This document shows, one piece after another, positions 54,417-63,734 of a DNA stretch of 64,000 nt (the first letter of the stretch is position 1; every line of letters begins with the position of its first letter). Location of the stretch: assembly GCA_000620185.1 (NCBI GenBank), contig KK211087.1:405373-469372 (forward strand), given 5' to 3'. The translations under genes were made by a program, and so were the position numbers. The notes beneath the pieces were generated by a model. The model worked only from the letters and a program-made list of their open reading frames with translations. It did not search any database and had not been told where the DNA came from. Origin of the DNA: Geodermatophilaceae bacterium URHB0062. Its GTDB lineage: Bacteria > Actinomycetota > Actinomycetes > Mycobacteriales > Geodermatophilaceae.

Positions 54417-56996
54417 ATGGGAGGCAGCCGGCGTGCACCCGCGCGCAGGTTCCCCGAGCATTTCCGGAGCACCTCCGTGGCCAGGGCCCAGCACGCGAGC
54501 GACGCGTCCTTCCCGTCCCCCGCCCGCGCCGATGCCCCGTGCCTGCCGGCCCGAGGCGCCCGCGACCGGAGCACGCTTCCCGGGCCTTCGGCCGACGGCC
54601 CCCCGGCCGCGCTCTTCTCCTGCGACCTCTCCGGCACGGTCCTCGCCCTGGGCCCGGCGCTCGGCGCGCTCTCCGGCCGGCCGAACCCCGGGCCCGGCAT
54701 CCCGGCGGGCTCCCTGCTGGACCGGTCCTCGCTGCCGCAGCTGCACGAGGCCCTGCGGGCCGCAGGGAACGGCTCGGCGTCCGGATCCGCGAGCCTCCGT
54801 CTCCTGCGCGCCGGCGGCTTCGCGATCGAGGTCCGCACCGCCTGGTCCGTCCTCGCCGGAGACGCCCCGGAGACGACCCAGGTGGTGTTCCTCACCGCCG
54901 ACCCGTCGGCGCGCCCCGCGTTCCGTCCCAGCCTCCGCGTGGACGAGGCCGTCGAGTTCCTCTCCCGTGAGGGCGCCGTCGTGACCGACGCCCGCGGCAG
55001 ACTGCTCTACGCCTCCCCCACGCTCGCGACGATGTTCGGCTACGACACCACCGACGACCTCCCGGCCGAGGTCGGGGGCCTGCTGCACCCCGACGACGTC
55101 CCGACGGCCCGCGCGGGGATCCGGGCCGTCGCCGAGGGACGGGGCCCCCGCTGGTCCACCCTTCGCCTGCGCGCCGCCGCCGGCGACTGGCGGTGGGTCG
55201 AGCTCGCCGCCGTGAGCCTCGACGACGACGCTCTCGGCGGGGTGGTCTGCGTCGTCCACGACATCACCGCCGAGGTGGAGGCCAAGCAGGCACTCCGGAC
55301 GTCGGAGGCCAGGTTCGCCGCCCTCGCCGATCTGTCGGAGGAGGGCATCTGCGTCGTGAGCGCCGCGGGCAGGACGTTGTACGAGAACGCGCGCATGGCC
55401 ACGCTGCTGGGCACGCTGCGGCCCTCCGCCACCTACGTCGAGCTGATGTCCTCGCTCGACCTCGGACGGGCGGTCGGGCTGCTCGGTCGGCCGCGGATCG
55501 GTCCGGAGCCGGGCCCGGGGCGCTACGAGGTGACGTATCCGCATCCGGACGGTCGGGAGCGTCGCCTGCGCGTCGCCGCGACGCCGCTGTCCGGCGAGGG
55601 CGGCACGGACCGGGGCACCCTGCTGGTGGTCGCGGACGTGACCGGCATACGACGGGCCGAGCAGGCGCTGCGGACGGCGGAGCTGCGGGACGGCCTCACG
55701 CGACTGCCGAACCGGACCCTCGTCGTCGAGCGGCTCGCGCACGCGCTGGAGACAGCCTCGCGGTCGACGGCCGTGCTGCTGGTGGCGTTGGACCACTTCC
55801 GCATGGTCAACAACTCGCGGGGGCACGCCGCCGGCGACGAGCTGCTGGCCGCCGTCGGCGCGCGGCTCGAGGCAGCCGTCCCCCGGCGATCCCTCGTCGG
55901 CCGCTTCGGCGCCGACGAGTTCGCGGTCGTCTGCGAGGACAACGACGAGGACCGGGCGCGGGGAACGGCACAGGATCTCCTGCACGTCCTTGCCGAGCCC
56001 TTCCCCGTCGACGGTGCGTCGGTGCACGTGTCGGCGTCCGTCGGCGTCGCGGGCACGCCGGCGGGGTCCGGGATGGGAGCGAGCGACCTCCTGCGCCGGG
56101 CGGACACGGCGGTCCAGGCCGCGAAGCACGCCGGCCGTGGGCAGGTGCGGGTCTTCGACCGGGCACTCGGCGAGGATGTGGACGGACGCTGCGGGCTGGC
56201 CGCGGACCTGAGGACCGCCCTGACGGAGGACACCCTCCGGCTCGAGTACCAGCCCGTCGTGGCCGTGGCCTCCGGGGCCGTCGTCGGCGTGGAGGCCCTG
56301 GTCCGGTGGACCCGGCCCGGCGCGGGCCCCGTGCCGGCCGGCACGCTGGTGTCCGTCGCCGAGGCGACCGGCCTGGCCCCCCTGCTCGACCGCTGGGTCC
56401 TCCGCCGCGCGCTCGGCGACATGGCCGCCCTGCGCGCGGCGGGCGCCGTCCCCCCGGACGCCTTCGTCGGGGTGAACCTGTCGGCCCGCAGCGTCGACGA
56501 CCCCTCCGTCGTCGAGGAGCTGCTGGAGCTCACGGCGGAGGCCGCCCTGCCCGCCTCGCAGGTGGTCCTCGAGATCACCGAGACCGCTCTCCTGCGGCAC
56601 ACCGACTCGTCGGCGGAACTGCTGCGCCGACTCCGGGAGCACGGTTTCCGGATCGCGCTGGACGACTTCGGCACCGGGTACAGCTCGCTGGCCTACCTGC
56701 GGGATCTGCCGATCTCCGCGCTGAAGATCGACCGCAGCTTCGTCGCCGGCATGGCCGACCACCGCGACACGCTGGCCATCGTCGCGTCGATCGTCGACCT
56801 CGCCCGCGCAGTGGACGTCGAGGTCGTGGCGGAAGGCGTCGAGACGGCGGAACAGGCCGCGCTGCTCGAAGGGCTGGGCGTGCCCACGGCGCAGGGCTGG
56901 CTCTGGAGCCCGGCCGTGCCCGTCACCGACGCGATGACCGGTCGCGGGCTGACGTGCCCGCTCCAGCGGACGGACGGGACCGCCGACGGCCTCTGA
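54417..56996 (+). CDS. PAS-PAS-GGDEF-EAL cyclic di-GMP enzyme
   Basis: 859 residues. Two PAS domains (about 160-285 and 295-410; DEAVEFLSREGAVVTDARG and VCVVHDIT) precede a GGDEF domain whose signature is GADEF (498-502), and an EAL domain with EAL at 626-628 and DDFGTGYSSLAYLRDLPI. The EAL site looks intact, so phosphodiesterase activity is likely; the altered GGDEF may be inactive or a GTP-sensing site. No membrane segment is present, so it is cytoplasmic. It lies downstream of the LuxR-type regulator. Confidence 0.92.
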   Translation: MGGSRRAPARRFPEHFRSTSVARAQHASDASFPSPARADAPCLPARGARDRSTLPGPSADGPPAALFSCDLSGTVLALGPALGALSGRPNPGPGIPAGSLLDRSSLPQLHEALRAAGNGSASGSASLRLLRAGGFAIEVRTAWSVLAGDAPETTQVVFLTADPSARPAFRPSLRVDEAVEFLSREGAVVTDARGRLLYASPTLATMFGYDTTDDLPAEVGGLLHPDDVPTARAGIRAVAEGRGPRWSTLRLRAAAGDWRWVELAAVSLDDDALGGVVCVVHDITAEVEAKQALRTSEARFAALADLSEEGICVVSAAGRTLYENARMATLLGTLRPSATYVELMSSLDLGRAVGLLGRPRIGPEPGPGRYEVTYPHPDGRERRLRVAATPLSGEGGTDRGTLLVVADVTGIRRAEQALRTAELRDGLTRLPNRTLVVERLAHALETASRSTAVLLVALDHFRMVNNSRGHAAGDELLAAVGARLEAAVPRRSLVGRFGADEFAVVCEDNDEDRARGTAQDLLHVLAEPFPVDGASVHVSASVGVAGTPAGSGMGASDLLRRADTAVQAAKHAGRGQVRVFDRALGEDVDGRCGLAADLRTALTEDTLRLEYQPVVAVASGAVVGVEALVRWTRPGAGPVPAGTLVSVAEATGLAPLLDRWVLRRALGDMAALRAAGAVPPDAFVGVNLSARSVDDPSVVEELLELTAEAALPASQVVLEITETALLRHTDSSAELLRRLREHGFRIALDDFGTGYSSLAYLRDLPISALKIDRSFVAGMADHRDTLAIVASIVDLARAVDVEVVAEGVETAEQAALLEGLGVPTAQGWLWSPAVPVTDAMTGRGLTCPLQRTDGTADGL

Positions 56997-57019
56997 AGGA
57001 GCCCTTTGCCGAGTCTCAC

Positions 57020-57568
57020 CTACTCCAGGTTCGTGTGGCGCGACCGCAGCTCCTCGACGGATTCCGACCGGCGGCGGCGCACCTCGTTCGTGACGAGGTC
57101 GACGAGCACGAAGAGGGCGATCTCGTAGGCGCTGCCCATCGGCAGGGCGGCTGCGGAGTTCCGGTCGTCGGCCATCGTCTGGGCCGCGATGTGCACGACC
57201 CGGTCCGCCAGCCCGGCCGGCGGGGTCCGCGGTTGTGCGGTCAGGTAGAGCACCCAGGCGCCGTCACGTCTCGCGACCCCGGCGAGCGCCTCGACCATCG
57301 AGATCCGACCGGGGCCGCAGGAGAGCACCACGAGGTCGCCGGGGCCGACCGCCGGGGTGGTCATGTCGCCGACGTAGTGCACGTCGAGGCCGGCGTGGAA
57401 GAGCCGCATCACCAGCCCCCGCATCACCAGGCCCTCGCGGCCGCCCGCGTAGCAGGCGATCCGGCGGGCCGCGAGCAGGTCGTCGACGATCCGCGCGATC
57501 TCGCTCTCCGGCACGCTGCGCACGGCCTCGGCGACCTCCTGCAGGGCGCGGTCGGCCTCGCCGGTCAT
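57020..57568 (-). CDS. SIS-domain protein, 6-phospho-3-hexuloisomerase-like
   Basis: 182 residues, one SIS domain. The sequence ARRIACYAGGREGLVMRGLVMRLFHAGLDVHYVGDMTTP and LVVLSCGPGRISMVEALAGVARRDGAWVLYLTAQP is of the 6-phospho-3-hexuloisomerase (PHI) type. PHI converts 6-phospho-3-hexulose to fructose-6-phosphate in the ribulose monophosphate route. No hexulose-phosphate synthase gene is nearby. It is the last gene of a sugar ABC operon, overlapping the permease gene by four bases, so it probably acts on the imported sugar phosphate. Confidence 0.85.
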   Translation of the reverse strand: MTGEADRALQEVAEAVRSVPESEIARIVDDLLAARRIACYAGGREGLVMRGLVMRLFHAGLDVHYVGDMTTPAVGPGDLVVLSCGPGRISMVEALAGVARRDGAWVLYLTAQPRTPPAGLADRVVHIAAQTMADDRNSAAALPMGSAYEIALFVLVDLVTNEVRRRRSESVEELRSRHTNLE

Positions 57569-58581
57569 GCCGGCCGCCCGCCGGTACCGCGCCGCCGCAC
57601 GAGGCGGACCTGCAACAGGACGACGACGAGCAGGAAGGCGCCGCGGATGACCGATTCCCAGTAGGAGCTGATGCTGATGTCGCCCCGGCCGTTCTCGAAG
57701 ACGATCAGGTTGAAGATCAGCTGCAGCAGCAGCACGCCGACGAGGGTCGACATCACCGAGCCCACTCCCCCGGTGAGCAGCGTGCCGCCGACGACGACGG
57801 CGGCGATCGCCGTGAGCTCCCAGCCCAGCCCCGCCGCGGTGTCGACCGAGCCGTTCTGCGAGCCGAGGAAGACCCCGGCGCACCCGGCCAGCGCCCCGGA
57901 CACGACGTAGACGCTGAACGTCGTACGGCGCACGGGCAGGCCCATCAGCTTCGCGGCGTCGACGTTGCCTCCGATCGCCAGGACCTGGCGTCCCCAGGGT
58001 GTGTAGTGCACCACGGCCGCGCCCACGAGGAAGGCGAGGAGCATCGCCCAGGCCGCGACCGGCAGCCCGAGCACCGACCAGGTGCTGAGCTTCTGGAAGC
58101 CCCCGGGCGCCGCGACCGACGCGCGGGCGCCGGCGATCTGGAGCGCGAGCCCGCGCACGGCGAGCAGGGTGGCCAGCGTGACGATGAAGGGCTGCAGCCT
58201 GGCCTTGGTGACGAGAAAGCCGTTGAGGGCGCCGACCGCCGCGCCCGCTCCGATGCCGACCAGCAGCCCAGGCAGCAGTCCGTGCTCGCTGACCTTGATC
58301 GCGACCACGCCGCCGAGGAACGCCACGGAGCCGACCGAGAGGTCGATGCCGCCGGTCATGATCACGAACGTCATGCCGAGGGCCACCAGGCCGTACTTGG
58401 CGGTGTCGCCGGTGAAGCTGCTGACGTTGTAGCCGGTCGCGAAGTCCGAGCCGTAGCGCAGCACCCCGAAGACGACCAGGATCACCAGCGCGATCAGGGC
58501 ACCCTGCCGCTGCAGCAGCAGGCCGGCCTGCACACGGCGTCCGGTGGACGCGCCGCCGGGGGTGTCGACTGTGGTCGTCAT
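57565..58581 (-). CDS. sugar ABC transporter permease (RbsC/YjfF type)
   Basis: 338 residues with about ten membrane helices of the BPD_transp_2 family. Typical segments are FVIMTGGIDLSVGSVAFLGG and GCAGVFLGSQNGSVDTAAG. It is the second of two related permeases in the operon, which together match the YtfT-YjfF pair. ATG 58581 is 21 bases after the previous stop. Confidence 0.93.
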   Translation of the reverse strand: MTTTVDTPGGASTGRRVQAGLLLQRQGALIALVILVVFGVLRYGSDFATGYNVSSFTGDTAKYGLVALGMTFVIMTGGIDLSVGSVAFLGGVVAIKVSEHGLLPGLLVGIGAGAAVGALNGFLVTKARLQPFIVTLATLLAVRGLALQIAGARASVAAPGGFQKLSTWSVLGLPVAAWAMLLAFLVGAAVVHYTPWGRQVLAIGGNVDAAKLMGLPVRRTTFSVYVVSGALAGCAGVFLGSQNGSVDTAAGLGWELTAIAAVVVGGTLLTGGVGSVMSTLVGVLLLQLIFNLIVFENGRGDISISSYWESVIRGAFLLVVVLLQVRLVRRRGTGGRPA

Positions 58582-58602
58582 GCGGTGGTCGTCATCGCGA
58601 AC

Positions 58603-59676
58603 TCACGCCTCCGGTCGCTGGAGCCAGAGGGCGCCGACGATGACCGCGCCCTCGATGATCTGCGCGACCTCCTTGGTGATGCCGTGCGAGATCAGGGTGT
58701 TCTGCAGCAGCTTGAGCAGCAGCGCGCCCACCACGGCGCCCCAGATGTTCACCTTGCCGCCCGACAGCGGGGTTCCGGCGACGGCCACCGCGGCGATCGC
58801 GTCGAGCTCCATGCCGACGCCGACGTTGTTGGCGTCCGAGGCCGAGTTGGCGCTGACCGCGATCAGTCCCACCAATCCGGCGAGGGTGGCCGAGACGACG
58901 TACGCGAGCAGCTTGACCCGCCCCGCCGGAACGCCGGCGAGCCGGGACGCCGTCTCGTTGCCGCCCACGGCGAGCACGTGCCGGCCGTAGACGGTCAGCT
59001 TCATGACCAGCCAGGCGCCCAGGGCCACGACGAAGGCGATGTAGATCTGCGCCGGTACCCCGAGCGGTCGTGCCAGGCCGATCCACTGGAAGTCGGGATT
59101 CGCCAGGGGCTGCAGCTCGCCGCCGGTGATGAGCTGGGCGATGCCGCGGCCGGCGATGAAGAGGATCAGCGTCGCAATGATCGGCTGCACGCCGAACCGC
59201 GCCACGAGGGTGCCGTTGAACAGACCGCAGAGGGCGGCCACGAGCAGGGCGGCGACGATCGCGAGCAGGAACGGCTTGTCGTGCAGCACCAGCGTGGCGC
59301 CGACCTGGCCCGCGATCGCCATCACCGACCCGACCGACAGGTCGATGCCGCCGGTGCCGATGACGATGGCCATGCCGACGGCGACGATGGCGATGGGGGC
59401 GGCCTGGCGGAGCAGCACGAACACCAGCGACTGCTGGGTCAGGAAGAAGGGGGTGTTGGCCGCGTTGTAGGCGAACAGGGCGGCGAAGGCTGCGGCCGCG
59501 CCGTAGCGCTGCGCCCACGACGTCCACTGCACGCGGTTCCATGCGCCCCCGCGCCGGACGCCGCTCGTCCCGTCGGCGGCTGCGGCGACGGGCTCGCTGA
59601 CCGGGCCGCCCGTGTCCGACGGGGTCGTGGTCGCCTCCGGGACGTCGCTACGCGAGCTGCCACCCGCGCGTGTCAC
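58603..59676 (-). CDS. sugar ABC transporter permease (RbsC/YtfT type)
   Basis: 357 residues; an N-terminal hydrophilic extension of about 55 residues is followed by ten membrane helices. The signature MAIVIGTGGIDLSVGSVMAIAG is the same as in the neighbouring permease. GTG 59676 overlaps the ATPase stop (GTGA). The two permeases are only moderately similar, so the channel is a heterodimer. Confidence 0.93.
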   Translation of the reverse strand: MTRAGGSSRSDVPEATTTPSDTGGPVSEPVAAAADGTSGVRRGGAWNRVQWTSWAQRYGAAAAFAALFAYNAANTPFFLTQQSLVFVLLRQAAPIAIVAVGMAIVIGTGGIDLSVGSVMAIAGQVGATLVLHDKPFLLAIVAALLVAALCGLFNGTLVARFGVQPIIATLILFIAGRGIAQLITGGELQPLANPDFQWIGLARPLGVPAQIYIAFVVALGAWLVMKLTVYGRHVLAVGGNETASRLAGVPAGRVKLLAYVVSATLAGLVGLIAVSANSASDANNVGVGMELDAIAAVAVAGTPLSGGKVNIWGAVVGALLLKLLQNTLISHGITKEVAQIIEGAVIVGALWLQRPEA

Positions 59677-61259
59677 GCCGGCTCCGCCTTCGGCGCGTCG
59701 TCGCCCCCGGTGTCGTCCCCGCTGTCGTCCCCGGTGTCGTCCGCCGCCGATCCCGTGGCCATCGCCTGCATGAGCGCCTCCTCCGTGATTTGGTCGCCGG
59801 TGAGCCCGGCCACGGAGCGGCCGTCGCGCAAGGTGACCACCCGGTCGGAGTTGGCGATGATCTCCTCCAGTTCCGAGGAGATGAGAAGCACCGCCAGACC
59901 GTCGTCGGCCAGGTGCCGCACCAGCGCCTGGATGTCCCGTTTGGCGCCGACGTCGATCCCGCGGGTGGGCTCGTCGAGGATGAGCAGTCTCGGGTCGGTG
60001 CAGAGCCAGCGGGCGAGCAGCACCTTCTGCTGGTTGCCGCCGGAGAGTTCCCGGATGGGCTGTTCCGGGCTCGAGCACTTGATGCCGATGGCCGTGATGA
60101 ACCGGTCGACCACCGCGGTCTGGCGCTTCCGGTCGACGATGCCGTGCCGCCGCAGGTGCGGCAGCAGCGCCAGGGTCAGGTTCTCCCGCACGGAGAGGTG
60201 CGGGATGATCCCCTCGGTCTTGCGGTCCTCCGACGACAGGCCGATGTTGTGCTCGACCGCCGTCCTCGGCGACTTCAGGTGCACGGGTGCGCCGCCGATG
60301 CGGATCGTGCCGGAGTCGATCGGGTCGGCACCGAAGAGGGCGCGCGCCGTCTCGGTGCGGCCCGAGCCCAGGAGGCCGGCCAGGCCGACGATCTCACCGG
60401 GCCGGATCGACAGCGAGACGCCGTCCAGGGCGCGGCCCCGGCGGAGGTCGGCCGCCTCGAGCACCGGCGGCTGCCCGGCGAGCTCGCCCTCCTCGTCGGC
60501 CCGCCGGTGAGCGAGCTGTTCGGCCAGCTCGCGGCCGAGCATCTTCGACACCAGCTCGTACCGGCTGATCTCCGCCATCGGGCGCTGCTCGATCGTGCGC
60601 CCGTCGCGCATGATCGTCACCCGGTCGCTGACCGCGTAGAGCTCGTCGAGCCGGTGCGAGACGAAGACCACCGAGACGCCGTCGCCCTTCAGCCGGCGGA
60701 TGACGCGGAACAGCGTCTGCACCTCCTGCTCCGCCAGGGCCGACGTCGGCTCGTCCATGATCACGAGCTTGGCCTCGGTCGAGAGGGCTCGGGCCAGGGC
60801 GGTCATCTGCTGCGTGGCGATGGCGTAGTCGTGGAGGGGCCGGGTGACGTCGATGTCGATGTCGAGCCGGTGCAGGATCGCCGCCGCCTCGCGGTTCATC
60901 CGGCGCCAGTCGATGAGGCCGAAGCGCTTGGGCTCCCGGTTGAGGAAGACGTTCTCGGCGACCGAGCGGAACGGGACCAGGTTCACCTCCTGGTAGATCG
61001 TGGACAGGCCGGCCAGCTGGGCGGCGTGCGGCGAGGGGAAGGCGACCTCGCGTCCGTCGAACTCGATGCGGCCGGAGTCCTTCGTGTACACGCCGGTGAG
61101 CACCTTGATCAGGGTCGACTTGCCCGCGCCGTTCTGCCCGATCAGCGCGTGCACCTCGCCGCGGGCCACCTCGAAGTCCGCGTCGAGCAGCGCCGGCGAC
61201 CCGAGGAACCGCTTGGTGATGCCCCGCATCGACAGCAGGGGTGATGGACCGTCGGCCAC
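59673..61259 (-). CDS. sugar ABC transporter ATP-binding protein (RbsA/YtfR type)
   Basis: 528 residues with two ABC domains. The first has Walker A GQNGAGKST and the family LMG-like STEAKLVIMDEPTSAL; the second is the degenerate copy with LLGSGRTETARALFG and ELSGGNQQKVLLARWL. This tandem form is specific to monosaccharide importers of the CUT2 class. It lies after the binding-protein gene, separated by a hairpin that may lower its expression. Confidence 0.95.
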   Translation of the reverse strand: MADGPSPLLSMRGITKRFLGSPALLDADFEVARGEVHALIGQNGAGKSTLIKVLTGVYTKDSGRIEFDGREVAFPSPHAAQLAGLSTIYQEVNLVPFRSVAENVFLNREPKRFGLIDWRRMNREAAAILHRLDIDIDVTRPLHDYAIATQQMTALARALSTEAKLVIMDEPTSALAEQEVQTLFRVIRRLKGDGVSVVFVSHRLDELYAVSDRVTIMRDGRTIEQRPMAEISRYELVSKMLGRELAEQLAHRRADEEGELAGQPPVLEAADLRRGRALDGVSLSIRPGEIVGLAGLLGSGRTETARALFGADPIDSGTIRIGGAPVHLKSPRTAVEHNIGLSSEDRKTEGIIPHLSVRENLTLALLPHLRRHGIVDRKRQTAVVDRFITAIGIKCSSPEQPIRELSGGNQQKVLLARWLCTDPRLLILDEPTRGIDVGAKRDIQALVRHLADDGLAVLLISSELEEIIANSDRVVTLRDGRSVAGLTGDQITEEALMQAMATGSAADDTGDDSGDDTGGDDAPKAEPA

Positions 61260-61292
61260 CGGGGAGCCCTTCCGTGGTCGGCACGGGCTGGT

Positions 61293-61330
61293 GCCGCCGG
61301 GGCCCGGGGTCTCCCCCGCGCCCCGGCGGC
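61293..61330 (-). terminator. attenuator-like hairpin between binding protein and ATPase genes
   Basis: GCCGCCGGGG (61293-61302) pairs exactly with CCCCGGCGGC (61321-61330). Hairpins at this point are common in sugar ABC operons and give more binding protein than ATPase. Confidence 0.6.
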
Positions 61331-61343
61331 ATCATCGCCGTGC

Positions 61344-62429
61344 TCAGTACGCCTTGTCGACGTTGTCGGAGGCGTTGTCCTTGGTGAACAGCTGGTCGGA
61401 GTTGATGATCAGCGTCTTGACCGGCTTCCCGGATGCGTAGTCCTTCATCGTCTGGAAGGCGCTCGGACCGAAGCGGGGGCTGCACTCCACGGTGGCGTAG
61501 AGGTCGCCGGCCGCGACGGCCTTGAGGCCGTCCTTCTCGCCGTCGATCGAGACGACCTGGATGTCCTTGCCCGGCACCTTGCCGATGGCCTTCACCGCGG
61601 CGATGGCGCCGAGGGCCATCTCGTCGTTGTGCGCGTAGATGGCGGTGGCCTCCGGGTGCGACTGCAGCAGCGTCTCGGCGACGGACTGGCCCTTGGCGCG
61701 CGTGAAGTCGCCGTCCTGCGACACCACGACCTGCATGCCGGAGCACTCCTTGATCGCGTCGTCGAAGCCCTTCTTGCGGTCGATGGCCGGCGACGCGCCG
61801 GTGGTGCCCTCCAGCTCGATGATCTTGGCGTTGCCGCCGGTGGCCGTGGCCATCTGCACCGCGGCCCGCTTGCCCTCCTGGATGAAGTCGGACTGGATGA
61901 CCGTGACGAAGTCCTGGCCCGGGACGGCGACGCTGTCGTCGACGGCGCGGTCGAGGAGGAAGACGGGGATGCCCGCCGCACCGGCGTCCTTCACCACGTT
62001 CGCGAGCTGCTCGGTGATCGGGGCGATGAACAGGGCGTCGGGCTTCTGTGCGATGAGACCCTTGATGTCGGCGATCTGCTTGGACTGGTCGTTGTTGGCG
62101 TCGGTGACGGTCAGCTGGATGCCCTGCTTCTTCGCCTCGTCCTTCATGCTGGCGGTCTCCGCGAGACGCCACGGGTTGTTGCTCGCGTTCTGGCTGAACG
62201 CGACCTTCAGGCCGGACGTCTTGGTGAGCTTGGGTGCCTTGTCGGCGGTCGGGACGTCGGAGGGCGCCTCCGAGTTGCCGGGATCCTCCGCGCCCGCGAG
62301 AGCGCAGGAGGCGTCGGACGAGCCCCCCGCGGCGGTGTTGTCGTCGTTCCCACCGCCACCGCAGCCGGCCAACACGCTCACCGACAACACGGCCGCGCCG
62401 GCGAACGGCGCGAACTTCCTGAGATCCAC
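61344..62429 (-). CDS. sugar ABC transporter substrate-binding lipoprotein (YtfQ-like)
   Basis: 361 residues. The signal peptide ends in lipobox VLAGC, followed by a Gly/Asn/Asp spacer and a type I periplasmic-binding fold (LKVAFSQNASNNPWR, ALFIAPITEQLANVVKDA, PVFLLDRAVDDS and TAIYAHNDEMALG). The Asp-Arg-Ala-Val-Asp segment is like YtfQ, the galactofuranose-binding protein of E. coli. GTG 62429 follows GGAGGG. It is the first gene of the operon. The ligand is inferred from the operon composition, not proven. Confidence 0.93.
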   Translation of the reverse strand: MDLRKFAPFAGAAVLSVSVLAGCGGGGNDDNTAAGGSSDASCALAGAEDPGNSEAPSDVPTADKAPKLTKTSGLKVAFSQNASNNPWRLAETASMKDEAKKQGIQLTVTDANNDQSKQIADIKGLIAQKPDALFIAPITEQLANVVKDAGAAGIPVFLLDRAVDDSVAVPGQDFVTVIQSDFIQEGKRAAVQMATATGGNAKIIELEGTTGASPAIDRKKGFDDAIKECSGMQVVVSQDGDFTRAKGQSVAETLLQSHPEATAIYAHNDEMALGAIAAVKAIGKVPGKDIQVVSIDGEKDGLKAVAAGDLYATVECSPRFGPSAFQTMKDYASGKPVKTLIINSDQLFTKDNASDNVDKAY

Positions 62430-62637
62430 GAAACCCTCCAGTGGGATGTGTCCCAGCTCTCGAGGCCGGGCGCCGAGCCCCACAAGGATGGGCACCGAAC
62501 ACGCCCTCGTACAGGCGCTTTCGCATAGCGAATCGGTAACGCGGCCTTCCCGTCCCGCCGGCGAGGGCAGGACCCGGTGGCGGACTCCGGTCCGGCGCCG
62601 CGCCGACGGCTCGTCCCCCGGTGGTGACGCGGCTCCG

Positions 62638-63606
62638 TCAGGCGGGGCTCCGCTCCTCACGAGGAGGGAGGTGGACACCCGTGCGTCCGGGTAGCAGCAC
62701 CGACAGCTGGGGGTACGACGCCGAGGCGTAGTCGACGACCTCGCCCGGGGATCCCGTGTTGCCGAGCACGCCGTCGAAGTGCACCGGGATGAGGACGTCG
62801 GCGCCGCAGGCGGCGGCGAGGTCGGCGCTCTCCCGGGCCGTCAGGTTCCCGACCAGGCCGCGCTCCTCGCGCAGCCGGTCCCGACCGTTGATGGGCAACA
62901 GGCAGGTGTCCACGCGGGCGCTCCGCAGCCGCTCCGCCAGTCCGCGCCACATCACGGTGTCCCCCGCATGGAACAGCACCCGACCACCGCACCGGAGGAC
63001 GTACCCGACCGCCCGGTGCGCTCCCCCGCCGTCGAGCCACTCCTCACAGTGGCCGTAGCCGCCCCCGGCGAAGGCGTGCGCGGCGGGCAGCGGCAGGACG
63101 CCGAAGCCGTGCACGTCGACGTCCTCACCCGCCCGGACCGGGAGCAGCGCCGACGGCGGGTAGCCGCACGCCTCCGCCGCGGGCACGCAGCCCTGCGGCA
63201 GGACTACCGGAATGCCCGCCTCGGTCAGGGTCCCCGCGAGGCCGGGGTCCAGGTGATCGGGGTGCTCGTGGGTCACGAGGACGGCGTCCACGAGGTCCGC
63301 CAGATCCTCCGAAGCCAGCCGCGCCGGGCGCTGGCGCACCACGGGCTCGGGGTTGACCGCGCTGCGAGTCTCCAGCCAGGACGACGTCCAGGGGTCGATC
63401 GCCAGTCGCCGGCCGGACGCGTCCACCAGCAGGACCCCGGCGTTGCCCAGCAGCCACACGGTGACGCCATCCGCCGGCCGGGCCGCCCGGACCGCGTCGG
63501 CGATGTCGAGCTCCGGTCCCGGCACATCGTCTCGCTGAGGCACGCCACGGATGATGACCCGACAGCCCACCGACAGCCATCCCGGGAACGACTCCGAGGC
63601 GCGCAC
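62638..63606 (-). CDS. MBL-fold metal-dependent hydrolase (UlaG-like)
   Basis: 322 residues. The zinc motif is VTHEHPDHLDP (HxHxDH), with further ligands in PAAHAFAGG, FHAGDTVMW and IPVHFDG. The set resembles UlaG-type lactonases, which cut sugar-acid lactones. GTG 63606 has GGGGAGGAGG five bases upstream. It is upstream of the sugar ABC operon on the same strand, 208 bases away, so a role in the same sugar pathway is possible. Confidence 0.88.
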   Translation of the reverse strand: MRASESFPGWLSVGCRVIIRGVPQRDDVPGPELDIADAVRAARPADGVTVWLLGNAGVLLVDASGRRLAIDPWTSSWLETRSAVNPEPVVRQRPARLASEDLADLVDAVLVTHEHPDHLDPGLAGTLTEAGIPVVLPQGCVPAAEACGYPPSALLPVRAGEDVDVHGFGVLPLPAAHAFAGGGYGHCEEWLDGGGAHRAVGYVLRCGGRVLFHAGDTVMWRGLAERLRSARVDTCLLPINGRDRLREERGLVGNLTARESADLAAACGADVLIPVHFDGVLGNTGSPGEVVDYASASYPQLSVLLPGRTGVHLPPREERSPA

Positions 63607-63734
63607 TCGCGCCTCCTCCCCTGTCGCACCGCCGGTTGCGAGGTGTTGGATGGCGGAGTCGCGCTGCGGGTGCTGCCCCGGCCGACCGAGCGGGGACCTG
63701 CGGACGACTTCCGACCAGGTCAGGCGGTGGAATC

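Noticed and set aside
57235-60510. Very long plus-strand open frame (over 1000 codons) opposite the sugar ABC operon
   Set aside because: It is antisense to three clear genes, reads as Arg/Ala/Gly-rich low complexity and reflects high GC at the third codon position.
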